The position numbers were made by a program, and so were the translations under genes. From contig JBBRFW010000003.1 of NCBI GenBank assembly GCA_038241255.1, positions 1 to 64,000 on the forward strand: DNA of 64,000 nucleotides, given 5' to 3'. Each line of letters starts with the position of its first letter. The stretch's first letter is position 1. This document shows positions 28,710-37,981 of this stretch, in pieces. The DNA is from Schlegelella_A sp038241255. GTDB taxonomy: Bacteria > Pseudomonadota > Gammaproteobacteria > Burkholderiales > Burkholderiaceae_C. The notes beneath the pieces were generated by a model, which was not told the origin of the DNA, made no database searches, and saw nothing but the letters and a program-made list of their open reading frames with translations.

Positions 28710-31451
28710 TTACTTGTGGCCCTTCGCGAAATCGCCGGCGAATACGAACGCGAACGCCTCGGGCTGCACGTACTTGCGTACGGCGGCGTTGACCACTTCC
28801 GGCGTCAGGCGCGAAATGGCCGCGTCGACTTCGCCCGAGAACGCGAAAGTACGGTCCAGATAAGCCTGCTGAGTCAGCGCCTCGGCAAGACCGGCGTCCT
28901 GAGTACGAGACAGCTTTCTTTCCTGCAGCAGGCCCCGCTTGGCTTCCTCGACTTCCGCGGCCGAGAAGCCCTCGACAGTGATGCGCTTGATCTCTTCCTG
29001 CACCGCGGTTCGCAGCGGCTGCAGGTTCTGGGGGGCGAAAATTGCGGAAAGGCTGATCGAGCTGTTGGGCTCGAAGCTGCTGGCGCGAAACGAGCTGCCG
29101 ATGCCGTAGCTCAATCCCTCCTTCTGTCGCACTCGATTCCAGAGACGCGAGTTGGTCGATCCGCCGAGCAAGTAGTTGGCGAGCAAAAATGCCGGGTAGT
29201 CGGGACTACGGTCGTTGAGCGCGAAGGAGGTCGAGCCGGAGATGAAGGCATTGGCCTTGTCCGGCGTCTCAATCGGCAAGGCGTTGGCGTGCTTGGCGAC
29301 CATCGGCTCGGGTAAGCGGGTGAATGCGGCCGGACTCTTCCAATCTCCGAACAGGCGCTGGAGTTGCGTTTTCACTGCCGGCACGTCGAAATCACCGACG
29401 ACGGCAATCTCGGCAGTCGCGCCTCCGTAAAAGCGCCGGTGAAAAGATTTGAGCGCCTCGACTGAAGGCGTCCGGAGCTCCTTGACGGCTTCGTCCAGCG
29501 TCGGCGTGTAGCGTGCGTCGCCAGCAGGGTAGGGGTTGTCGTAGCGGCTCAGCGCGCGAACGGCAATCGAGCGCGGATCGCTGCGGCCCTCTTCGAGTAC
29601 CGCGATCTCCTCGCGCTTGAGCGTCTCGAGCTCGGCTGGCGGGAACGACGGCTGGCGCATGACTTCGGCCAGCAGGTCGAGCGTCGGCGCGAGATTCGCG
29701 CGCACCGTCTGTCCGCGCGCCGAAGCGCCGGTCTGGCCGCCACTGGCCACCAGTTTCGCACGCAGCCGGTCGAGCGCGTCCTCGATCTCCTGGCGGCTGT
29801 GCCGGGCCGTGCCGCGCATCAGCATTTCAGCGGCAAGGTTGCCTTCGCCGGCAAGACCGAAGATCGACTTCTCGTCTCCGTAGTGCAGGCGCAAGGTGAA
29901 CTGCACCGTCTCGCCGCGAGTGATTTTCGGCAGAAGTGCGACCTTCATGCCGTTGGCGAGCGTAAAGCGCTGCGCGCGGGCGTCGAGATTGGCAGGTGTC
30001 GCATCGAACGACTCTCCTGCCGCGACCGCGGGGTCGCCCTTGTAGTCCTTGACGAGGGCGGCAACATCGACCGCCGGCGGCATCGGCGCGCGGTCGGGCT
30101 TGGCGTCGGGAATGAACGCGCCGAGGGTGCGATTGGCGGGCTTGAAATAGGCGCTTGCGACCCGGTCGAGGTCGGCCGGCGTCACCTTCCGCCACTGGTC
30201 GCGATGCAGGAAGAAAAGACGCCAATCGCCCTCGGCAATCGACTGCGAAAGCGCAATGCCGAGGCGCTGCGGATCGTTGATGCTGTCGTCGATGTCCTTG
30301 AGTGTCTTCGCCCGCACCCGCTCCAGCTCCGCCGCGGTGATCGGCAACGACTTCACGCCTTCGACCGTGCGCAACATGACCTCGCGCGCGTGGTCGATCG
30401 AATCCTCGTCGGGCACCTTGACCAGAAACATGGCGAAGCCGGGATCGTGACCGTTGTAGACGAAATCGTCGACGCCGGCAGCCTTCTTGGTCTCCACCAG
30501 CGACTTGTACAAGCGGCCACCCGGCGACACGGTCATGACGCCGACCGCGGCCTCGATCGCGACCGCGTCGGGATGCGCCGCAGGCACGGTGTGATAGAGA
30601 TCGGCGAGCCATTGGGTATTGCCGACGCGACGCAACGTCACCTGACGCTCGCCGTCCTGCACCGGCTCCTCGGTGTACAGGCGCGGCAGCACGCGCGAGG
30701 GCCTCGGTATCGGGCCGAAATACTTCGAGACGAGCGCGAGCGCCTTGTCCGGATCGAACGCGCCGGCAACCACCAGCACGGCGTTGTCAGGCTGGTAGTA
30801 GAGGCGATAAAAAGCCTGCAGCCTCGCAATGTCGACCTGCTCGACGTCGGAGCGCGCGCCGATGGTGTCCTTGCCATAGCTGTGCCAGTCGTACGCCGCC
30901 GCGGTCGTCCTCTGGATGAGCATTCGCACCGGGTTGTTCTCATTGCTCTCCATCTCGTTGCGAACGACGGTCATTTCGCTGTCGAGGTCCTTGCGCGCGA
31001 CGAACGAGTTGACCATGCGATCGGCTTCCATGGCGAGCGCGTAGTCCAGACTTTCCTCGGACGCGGGAAAGGTCTCGAAGTAGTTCGTGCGGTCGAGCCA
31101 CGTCGTGCCGTTGAAATTCATTCCGCGCTGCCCGAGCTCGGACATGATGTTGCCGCGCGACGGCGTGCCCTTGAAAACCATATGCTCGAGCAGATGCGCC
31201 ATCCCGGTCTCGCCGTAGTTCTCCATGCGCGAGCCGACGAGGTAAGTCACGTTGACCGTGGTCTTAGCCTGCGAAGCATCGGGGAAGAGCAAGACGCGAA
31301 GCCCGTTGCCCAAGCGGAACTCGGTCAGGCCTTCGACCGAGGCGCCCTGGGCCACCCCCGGAGGAAGCGCGGCGTGTGCGCCGCAGCTCAGCACAGCGAA
31401 GAGGACAACCACCCGGCACGCGCGGCGGGAGAGCGAAAAGAAAGCAACCAT
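28710..31451 (-). CDS. M16-family zinc metalloprotease (pitrilysin-like), exported
   Basis: 913 residues. A signal peptide (about 10-28, ending SCGAHA) is followed by two M16 repeats. The N-terminal repeat has the inverted zinc motif HLLEH at 86-90 and a downstream ENNP/ERxxV-like region (MTVVRNEMESNENNP). The second half (from about residue 465) lacks a zinc motif, as is usual for the inactive repeat. Periplasmic M16 enzymes degrade peptides. The ATG at 31451 is chosen because the signal peptide follows it; an upstream in-frame ATG at 31544 adds 31 unconvincing residues. Confidence 0.93.
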   Translation of the reverse strand: MVAFFSLSRRACRVVVLFAVLSCGAHAALPPGVAQGASVEGLTEFRLGNGLRVLLFPDASQAKTTVNVTYLVGSRMENYGETGMAHLLEHMVFKGTPSRGNIMSELGQRGMNFNGTTWLDRTNYFETFPASEESLDYALAMEADRMVNSFVARKDLDSEMTVVRNEMESNENNPVRMLIQRTTAAAYDWHSYGKDTIGARSDVEQVDIARLQAFYRLYYQPDNAVLVVAGAFDPDKALALVSKYFGPIPRPSRVLPRLYTEEPVQDGERQVTLRRVGNTQWLADLYHTVPAAHPDAVAIEAAVGVMTVSPGGRLYKSLVETKKAAGVDDFVYNGHDPGFAMFLVKVPDEDSIDHAREVMLRTVEGVKSLPITAAELERVRAKTLKDIDDSINDPQRLGIALSQSIAEGDWRLFFLHRDQWRKVTPADLDRVASAYFKPANRTLGAFIPDAKPDRAPMPPAVDVAALVKDYKGDPAVAAGESFDATPANLDARAQRFTLANGMKVALLPKITRGETVQFTLRLHYGDEKSIFGLAGEGNLAAEMLMRGTARHSRQEIEDALDRLRAKLVASGGQTGASARGQTVRANLAPTLDLLAEVMRQPSFPPAELETLKREEIAVLEEGRSDPRSIAVRALSRYDNPYPAGDARYTPTLDEAVKELRTPSVEALKSFHRRFYGGATAEIAVVGDFDVPAVKTQLQRLFGDWKSPAAFTRLPEPMVAKHANALPIETPDKANAFISGSTSFALNDRSPDYPAFLLANYLLGGSTNSRLWNRVRQKEGLSYGIGSSFRASSFEPNSSISLSAIFAPQNLQPLRTAVQEEIKRITVEGFSAAEVEEAKRGLLQERKLSRTQDAGLAEALTQQAYLDRTFAFSGEVDAAISRLTPEVVNAAVRKYVQPEAFAFVFAGDFAKGHK

Positions 31452-32182
31452 GGAAGTGACCCGCAACAGGACGAGCAATTTTACGAGGGCCTTGGAAGCA
31501 ACAGGCGGCGGCGGGGTACCCTGCCTCTGCGCCGATTTAATCACGCGCGCGACTTCAGCTCGAATGATGCAAGGGACGATCTGCTCTCACTCACGCCGAT
31601 ATGCACGACCGGGCCGGCCGACTGGCGCAGCTCGAGGGTCACGGCGCTGTCGGGCGAATGCTCACAATGGCTGTCGTGTTGGCGCGGCACAGCCTAAGGT
31701 GTACTCCCTACCATCCGAGCGCCCGAGCGCCCGAGCGCCTCAACGAGGCAACGGTGTATTGGAGAAGCCCAATGACAAGTGAGATTTCTAGGCCAGTAGT
31801 TTCTTTGCCGGGCTCTGACTGGTGGACAGCCGAGAGCATCGCCCGCGATCAATAAGAGCTCAGCGAGTTCTTGGAGAAGCCGCGAGTGGGATGACGCGCG
31901 TGGAAAGTGGGACGGGTCCAGCGGGGCATCGTCTCGACGCACATGATTTGTTAGGGACCTCGAACAGTCAGCTCTGATTGAACTCGTAGCCGAGGTTCAC
32001 GGTTAGGTTCGGCGTCGCTGGCATCGAGCTCGTGAAATACCCGCTCACTGGCCGCGCTCATTCGTCGCGACTGCCGGGCTGCAATCGAGCGTGACAGCTG
32101 TCACCGCCCGCCGGCAGCCGCGGGCCGCGCGAGGGACTCTCGGCGGCTGCGCTGGCGCTCGCGTCGTAGCGGCGCTGATCGG
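31452..32182. other. Intergenic region with a possible receptor remnant
   Basis: No gene recognised. Three tandem copies of CCGAGCGC occur at 31715-31738. The segment 31968-32060 may be the tail of an outer-membrane protein gene (separate entry). Confidence 0.45.
31968..32060 (-). pseudogene. Possible C-terminal remnant of an outer-membrane beta-barrel gene
   Basis: Minus strand reads SGYFTSSMPATPNLTVNLGY then EFNQS and a stop. This resembles the last strand of TonB-type receptors. A stop codon lies just upstream in the same frame, so only about 27 codons remain. Weak evidence. Confidence 0.25.
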
Positions 32183-35008
32183 CTACGGCGCGAAAAGCTC
32201 GACCGCTTGCATCGCGGCGCGCACCTGTCCTATGCCCAGGTGCAGCCGCACGCTCTCGTTGGCGAGCCAGCGCGGCAGGAACTGCATGTAGAGGGGACTG
32301 CCGAGCACGCCGCTCGTGCCACCCGGCCAGCTGTCGACGGCGCGCGTGGTCAGCTCGGGCGCCACTTCGGCCACGAAGCGGTGTGACGGGCCGTGAGAGA
32401 ACATGAATCCGTTCAGGCTTGCCGCGCGCGGATCGAAGGACGCGGCGTCCACGGTGTTGAATCCGCCATCGGTCGGGATCCCGTCGAGGCCGGGAAGCGG
32501 CGCCGGAAATGCACCGCCTGCCGGCGGGATGGAGAACGGCCCGCCTAGCACGCTGTTGAAGACGATCCGATGCAGCTTGCCCCAGCGATAGTCGTCCTGC
32601 CGTGTCGAGCCGCCGAACGCGGGGCGGAAGGCGTCGCTCGCCAGCAGCGAGAGCGCATCGGCCAAGCTGGCGAGGACCACGACGTCGCGCCGGTCGGCCG
32701 CGTCGGCGACGCCTGGCAGGGGGAAGAAGTCGACGCCCGATGCGCCGCGGCCGCCGCGTGCCGGGAACGTGACGAGCAATTGCCGCAAGGCGCTCAGTAC
32801 GTGGACCGAATCGGGAACCGGCAGGTGGGCGCCGCCGATCACCTTGTCGATGGTGTTGGCGATGAAGCGGCTGCGCCAGACGTTGTAGAGCGTGGCCGCG
32901 ACTGAGGCGTCGATGCTCGCCCGTGTCGGCGCACGGCCGGCGGGCTTGCCGGCGTCCCAGCCTTCGACGAGGCCGCTCTGGCTCGTGTAGTCCCAGCGCC
33001 CCAGTCGGCCGACGGCCTCGGCGACGCCGGGCTCGGCGGCCGCAGCGGCGAGGGCCGGATTCGCGCCGGGCCGGGTCGCGCGCTCGAACGCGGCGGCGAT
33101 GTAGGGCGCGAAGAACTCGGCGTCGCGCAGCGTCACGTCGGCCTGGATCGACTGCATATCGTCGAAGCTGACGCGCCGGTCGCGCTCGGCGAGGATCCGG
33201 TTCAGGCGCTCAGTGATCTGCCCCGGCCGCAGGCCCGACGGATCGTCGAAGGTGTACGAAAGATAGTAGATGCCGCCGCCGGGTCGCAGCGTGTTGAGCG
33301 GGTCGTTGTCGAGCGTGACCCCGACCGGGTCGTTGTTGGCATTGACGAAGAAGCCGGCCGGCGGGTCGATGATCTGCGGCAGCTCGGCGAACGGCAGCAC
33401 CTCGTAGGCCAGGGCCTGGTGCGGCTGCGGATGCAGCACCGGCAGCCACTCGTTGCCGCCCTGCCCGTTGCGGATGAAATGCGGCGACAGGCCGTCGACG
33501 AAGCCGGCCTGCAGGTCTTCGCGCACCGGGACCTCGCCGCTGGTGAAGTAGCCGATGCTGCCGCGCGCGTCGCCGACGACCCAGTTCTGCGAGCCGACGT
33601 CGAAGAACTGCAGGGCCGCGACGAACTCGTCCATGCTGCGCGCGTGCATGAACTTCAGGATTGCGTCGGTCTCGTGCGTGGCGCTGAAGCCGGTCCATTG
33701 CACACTAAGCGCGACGCCGGTCGCCGGGTCGAGCTGCACGATCGGGCCGTTGTTGCGGCGCGGCACGATGAGCGTCGCCGCGGGCACGCCGCCGCCGGGA
33801 GGCACGACGGCCAGGTTGTCGGCGACGCCGTCGCCCACCTGGTTGACGCGGAACACCTCGGGGATCGGAACGATCGGCTCGCGCATGCCCTTGTAGACGG
33901 TGCTCAGGCCGCTCGGCGATGCGGCGTCGGGGACGACCTGCTCCTGGTACGTGTCTGTGACGTCGAACAGCGTGTTCGTGCTGCCCCAGGCGATGTGGCG
34001 GTTGTAGCCGTGCACGACCGCCGGCACGCCCGCCAGGCTGTCGCCGAAGGCCTCGAGCCGGCCCGGCACCTCGAGGCCGATCGGGTACCAGATCGCCGGC
34101 GTCGCCAGCTCGAGGTGCGGATCGTTGGCGATCATCGGCCGGCCGGAGGTGGTGAAGCGGCCGCTCACCGCCCACAGGTTCGAGCCGGGGCGCTTGCGCG
34201 CATCGACGATGCCGGAGAAGGCCGGCAGGCCCTTGAGCTGCGCGCGCAGGCGCTTGGCGAGCTCGATGCCGACTGGATGGATGCGCGACTCGATGCCGGA
34301 GCGGCCGAGCCCGCGGTGGCCTTCGCCAGGGTGTCGGCGCCGCATGGCGTCGGGGATCGTCGACGCCGGATCGAAGGGCGCGGCGCGGTCGAGGTCCTCG
34401 AAGTAGAGCGCCCGGCCGTCGAAACCGAGGGCCACGCCGGCCGCGACGTACGACTCGAGCGCGATGGTCGCGTCGACGTCGAGCTCGAACGAGAGCTGGA
34501 ATGCCAGGATGCGGCCGACGACGACGCTGTCGAGCGCGGTCCAGGCGGGAATGCGCGTGATCTCGAGCGCGCCGTACTCCGGCGGCAGGGGGTGCGTCGA
34601 GACATAGGCGTTGACGCCGCGCGCGTAAGCCTCCAGTGCGGCGCGGGTGTCGGGCAGCAGAACGGCGAGCGATCGTTCCGACGCGCGACGCAGGCCGAGC
34701 GTGCGCAGCTGCACGTCCTGCGCGAGCGCGCCGGGGCCGACGAGCTCGGCGAGCGTGCCGCTCGCGGCCCGGCGGTCGACGTCCATCTGAAACAGGCGGT
34801 CGCGCGCGTGGACCCAGCCCTGCATGACGAACGCGTCGGTCTCGTTGCGCGCGCGGATGTGGGTGATGCCGTCGGTGTCGCGCGTCAGCTGAACAGGTGC
34901 GGACAGGGCGGCCAACGTCGACACGTGAACTGCACTCGGCGCGGGCTGCTCCGCCGCGGCGGCGCACGGCAGGACGATCAGGAGGACGTAGACGAGGCGG
35001 CGATTCAT
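32183..35008 (-). CDS. Penicillin-acylase-type Ntn hydrolase, exported
   Basis: 941 residues. The signal peptide (MNRRLVYVLLIVLPCAAAA) is followed by an acyl-chain region and then the self-cleavage site G-SNLWAVSG near residue 277, where Ser would become the N-terminal nucleophile. NDPHLELATPAIWYP and HGYNRHIAWGSTN are the usual following motifs. Relatives cleave acyl-amide bonds in penicillins, acyl-homoserine lactones or other amides. The substrate cannot be told, and quorum-quenching is only a possibility. It stands alone, without an operon. Confidence 0.92.
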   Translation of the reverse strand: MNRRLVYVLLIVLPCAAAAEQPAPSAVHVSTLAALSAPVQLTRDTDGITHIRARNETDAFVMQGWVHARDRLFQMDVDRRAASGTLAELVGPGALAQDVQLRTLGLRRASERSLAVLLPDTRAALEAYARGVNAYVSTHPLPPEYGALEITRIPAWTALDSVVVGRILAFQLSFELDVDATIALESYVAAGVALGFDGRALYFEDLDRAAPFDPASTIPDAMRRRHPGEGHRGLGRSGIESRIHPVGIELAKRLRAQLKGLPAFSGIVDARKRPGSNLWAVSGRFTTSGRPMIANDPHLELATPAIWYPIGLEVPGRLEAFGDSLAGVPAVVHGYNRHIAWGSTNTLFDVTDTYQEQVVPDAASPSGLSTVYKGMREPIVPIPEVFRVNQVGDGVADNLAVVPPGGGVPAATLIVPRRNNGPIVQLDPATGVALSVQWTGFSATHETDAILKFMHARSMDEFVAALQFFDVGSQNWVVGDARGSIGYFTSGEVPVREDLQAGFVDGLSPHFIRNGQGGNEWLPVLHPQPHQALAYEVLPFAELPQIIDPPAGFFVNANNDPVGVTLDNDPLNTLRPGGGIYYLSYTFDDPSGLRPGQITERLNRILAERDRRVSFDDMQSIQADVTLRDAEFFAPYIAAAFERATRPGANPALAAAAAEPGVAEAVGRLGRWDYTSQSGLVEGWDAGKPAGRAPTRASIDASVAATLYNVWRSRFIANTIDKVIGGAHLPVPDSVHVLSALRQLLVTFPARGGRGASGVDFFPLPGVADAADRRDVVVLASLADALSLLASDAFRPAFGGSTRQDDYRWGKLHRIVFNSVLGGPFSIPPAGGAFPAPLPGLDGIPTDGGFNTVDAASFDPRAASLNGFMFSHGPSHRFVAEVAPELTTRAVDSWPGGTSGVLGSPLYMQFLPRWLANESVRLHLGIGQVRAAMQAVELFAP

Positions 35009-36412
35009 CGGGATCGTCCTTTCTGGCGCGGGACGCGCGAGAGGGCAGGGTACCCGCGCGCGCTGCAGGGCTCGCTACTATGCGCAGGATCGGCGCTCGA
35101 GTCCAGAGCGCGTTCGGTGCCACATCAACCGCGGAGTGGATGTTGGAGCGACGTCGTTCGAGACGACGAGCCGATCGCGGAAAGCTCGCGCGTCGCATCG
35201 CGCAGCGAGCCGGCCCTTCGATTGGTCGTTACTGCAGAGGGCGCCGCTTCCGCTTTGCAGGGAATCGATCGACACTGAAACCGGTTGCTGCGATGACGCC
35301 CAACCCTCTCCATCGAGCGGACAGCCGCCGGCAACTTCTGCTTTTCATGTCGTTGAGGCGGGACCTGGGTTCACTTCGGAGATCGGCATCACCTCAAAAT
35401 TTCGACCTTTCAGATCGCTCTGTATCGACGATCGTCGCTCGAGCAAGGGTCAGAGGATCCTGGAATCTGGCCTATCGCTGGTTCTGCCGACTTGAGCTCG
35501 AAGATGCAGTGCCCGACCACTCGACCTTCTCCAAGAACAGGTACGGTCGCTTCCGCGAGAGCGACGACTTCCTCTATGTTCGAGAGCGTGCTGCGCCGAT
35601 GCATGAGCAAAGGTCTCGTTCGTGGGGGGCTTCGGGATGGATGCCAGCGTCATCAAGGCTGACGCCAGCCGAGCGCGCGGTGTTCCTGGCTCCGAGACCG
35701 CCGACTGGCGCAAGGACGCGGCAACGAGCCCCTCCATGCGTGAGTACGTCGACGCGCTTGAAGAGTTCAATCCGACGGGTAACGACGACGCAAAGCCACC
35801 GGCACCGCCTGCGCCGGGCAAGAACGACTCGCTGACTGATCCGGCGGCGCGCTGGACCGGTGCACCGGGCGGGCCAGCCTTCTACGCCTATTCGACCACC
35901 TGATCGATCTGGACGCCGGGATCATCGTGGATGTCGAAGACGCTGGCCGACGATGGTCAACCGCGTCGAAAAGCGCTCCGACGTTCCTCACTACTTCGGT
36001 CGAAAGCGGCCACTCACGTCATAAGCCAAACCGGAGGCTCGTTCGGCCCAGCCGTAGCGGGCAGACGCGCCGATTTCTTGATGACGGGGCGATGATGGGT
36101 GTGGCTGAAGGCCGTCCCGCTGAGCCGCCCGAGCTCAGGCGATACGGCGTACACCCTCTCCAACGAGTCGAGGCATCGCCCGAGGCAGGGTCACGCCGGA
36201 GGCAGCTGGGCCGGGCGCGTGCCATCGATGCATCGTCGTCGGCGCGTGAGGCGATTGAGTTGCGCAGCGATGGCCAGCGTCAGCAAGGTGCCTACCTGCA
36301 ATCAGCCGAAGCAAGACCGCATTCACAGATCTTTACCCCCGGGCCAAGATGGACTCACGACGCACTGCCACCATCAGTGCATCTCCCCGATGATCGGGCG
36401 AAGGAGCGAGAG
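35009..36412. other. 1.4-kb gap filled mainly by a broken transposase
   Basis: Between the penicillin acylase and the Spy-like gene. The IS1182-type remnant occupies about 35400-36040. The flanks (35009-35400 and 36040-36412) show no recognisable gene. Terminal inverted repeats of the IS were not found. Confidence 0.55.
35400..36040 (+). pseudogene. IS1182/IS5-type transposase, fragmented
   Basis: Reads across three frames. First NLAYRWFCRLELEDAVPDHS, continuing TFSKNRYGRFRESDDF; then FESVLRRCMSKGLVRGG; then GFGMDASVIKADASRARGVP, and later DPAARWTGAPGGPAFYAYST; then LDAGIIVDVEDAG and MVNRVEKRSDV. These are the conserved blocks of DDE transposases of the IS1182 group, including the first catalytic Asp in VDAS-type GMDAS. 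At least three frameshifts; the C-terminal third is missing. Inactive. Confidence 0.8.
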
Positions 36413-37072
36413 ATGAGCAAGGCAGTGGCAATCGCGGCATCGGCGTCGGCCGCGCGTCGCGTCCAGGTGGTCATGATCGGCATGGTGCTGACGCTGCTCG
36501 CCGCGCTGAGCGTTTCCGCATGGGCACAGCCGGGGCCGCCGACGGGCATGGGCGACAGAGGGTCGGGCATGGCGCTTCATAACCGCGGCGAGCACGGCGG
36601 GGACATGGACGAGATGCATCACGACATGGGCAGCATGCATCGCGGGATGGACGGCGGCATGATGTTCCGCGGATCGCCCGAGCGCATGGGCCGCATGATC
36701 GATCACATGCTCGACGGTCTCAACGCGACCGATGCACAGCGCAGCCAGATCAAGCAGATCGCCGCTGCTGCGGGCGCCGACATGAAGGCCCAGGCGGAAG
36801 GGGGTCGCGGCCTGCGCCAGCGCGCCATGCAGGCGTTCTCCGCGCCGACGGTCGACGCCGGCGCGATCGAACAGGTGCGCCAGCAGATGCTGCAGCAGCA
36901 CGACCAGATGAGCCGGCGCATGACGCAGGCGATGCTCGACGTCGCTCGGGTCTTGACGCCCGAGCAGAGGGCCCGCCTGGGCGAGCGCGTGCGTGATCGC
37001 CAGGCGCGCATGGAAGATCGTATGAAGCGCATGGAGTCGATGCGGCCGGGCATGGTGCCGCCGCGCCGATAA
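36413..37072 (+). CDS. Spy/CpxP-like periplasmic stress protein
   Basis: 219 residues. The N-terminal signal (about 18-42, ending VSAWAQ) is followed by a Met/His/Gly-rich segment (about 43-85, e.g. DMDEMHHDMGSMHRGMDGGM) that could bind metal, then an all-helical LTxxQ-type domain: LNATDAQRSQIKQIA and VARVLTPEQRARLGERV. This matches Spy/CpxP/ZraP-type chaperone-sensors. The ribosome site AAGGAGCGAG precedes the ATG at 36413. It is directly followed by a two-component system, as in cpxP-cpxRA, so it probably modulates that sensor. Confidence 0.85.
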   Translation: MSKAVAIAASASAARRVQVVMIGMVLTLLAALSVSAWAQPGPPTGMGDRGSGMALHNRGEHGGDMDEMHHDMGSMHRGMDGGMMFRGSPERMGRMIDHMLDGLNATDAQRSQIKQIAAAAGADMKAQAEGGRGLRQRAMQAFSAPTVDAGAIEQVRQQMLQQHDQMSRRMTQAMLDVARVLTPEQRARLGERVRDRQARMEDRMKRMESMRPGMVPPRR

Positions 37073-37102
37073 TCGGTTGCTGCCGGCCCGCCGGCGGCAA
37101 TC

Positions 37103-37171
37103 GTCCCGAGCCAAGCGAAGGACCTCCGCCGAGCAGGAACATGGCGATCCTTCGCTTCGCCCAGGATTGAC
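37103..37171. repeat. Interspersed repeat, degenerate GTCATCCTGAGCGAAGCGAAGGATC type
   Basis: Imperfect inverted repeat: a left arm GTCCCGAGCCAAGCGAAGGAC and a right arm whose reverse complement contains TCCTGGGCGAAGCGAAGGAT. A second copy lies at 47665-47727. Short intergenic elements with this core occur in many bacteria. Confidence 0.55.
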
Positions 37172-37183
37172 CGCCCCCAAAGG

Positions 37184-37900
37184 ATGACCCCGCGCCTCCT
37201 TCTCATCGACGACGACAGCCGCCTCGCCTCGATGGTCGGCGACTATCTCGGCCGGGCCGGCTTCGAGGTCGAGACCGCCGGCTCGCTTGCCGGCGGCCGC
37301 AACCTGCTCGCGGCGAACAATTACGACGCCTTGGTGCTCGACCTGATGCTGCCCGACGGCGACGGCCTCGACCTCTGCCGCGAGCTGCGCAACACGAGCC
37401 GGACGCGTCAGCTGCCCCTGCTCATGCTCACCGCGCGCGGCGAGCCGATGGACCGCATCGTCGGCCTCGAGCTCGGCGCCGACGACTACCTGCCCAAGCC
37501 GTTCGAGCCGCGTGAGCTGCTCGCCCGCGTCAAGGCGCTGCTGCGCCGCGCGTCGCCTCAGGCGAGCGGCGACGACGTGCTGCGTTACGGCCGCCTCGAG
37601 GTCGATCTCGGCGCGCGCGTCGCCCGTCTCGACGGCAAGACCTGCGAGCTCACCGGCCACCAGTTCGATCTTCTGGTCGTGCTGGCGCAGAGCCCCGGCC
37701 GCGTCCTCTCGCGCGACCAGATCATGGACGCGCTGAAGGGCCATCCGCTCGAGGCCTTCGACCGCTCGATCGACGTTCACATCTCGCGCATCCGCGCCCT
37801 GATCGAGGACGACCCCAAGGCACCGCGCCGCGTCCTCACCGTGCGCGGCGCCGGCTACGTGTTCGCGAGGAAGCAGGACGCCGACGACGCCGCGGCATGA
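37184..37900 (+). CDS. OmpR/CpxR-family response regulator
   Basis: 238 residues. The receiver domain (1-120) has the acidic triad IDDD, phospho-acceptor Asp53 in ALVLDLMLPDG, Thr in LTARG and Lys in LPKPFEP. A C-terminal winged helix (about 135-230) ends in the RTVRGAGYVF-like motif LTVRGAGYVF. Activated by the histidine kinase encoded 81 bases downstream; probably controls the Spy-like gene upstream. Confidence 0.96.
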   Translation: MTPRLLLIDDDSRLASMVGDYLGRAGFEVETAGSLAGGRNLLAANNYDALVLDLMLPDGDGLDLCRELRNTSRTRQLPLLMLTARGEPMDRIVGLELGADDYLPKPFEPRELLARVKALLRRASPQASGDDVLRYGRLEVDLGARVARLDGKTCELTGHQFDLLVVLAQSPGRVLSRDQIMDALKGHPLEAFDRSIDVHISRIRALIEDDPKAPRRVLTVRGAGYVFARKQDADDAAA

Positions 37901-37981
37901 CACGTCCGATCGCTTCGCCGGCGACGAGCGCGCCGCGCCGCGCGCAGCGCGCGGGATGAGGCCGCCGCCGCGGCGCCGTCC

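Noticed and set aside
31715..31738. Three tandem CCGAGCGC units as a regulatory array
   Set aside because: Too short and too GC-typical to separate from chance; no symmetry or promoter context.
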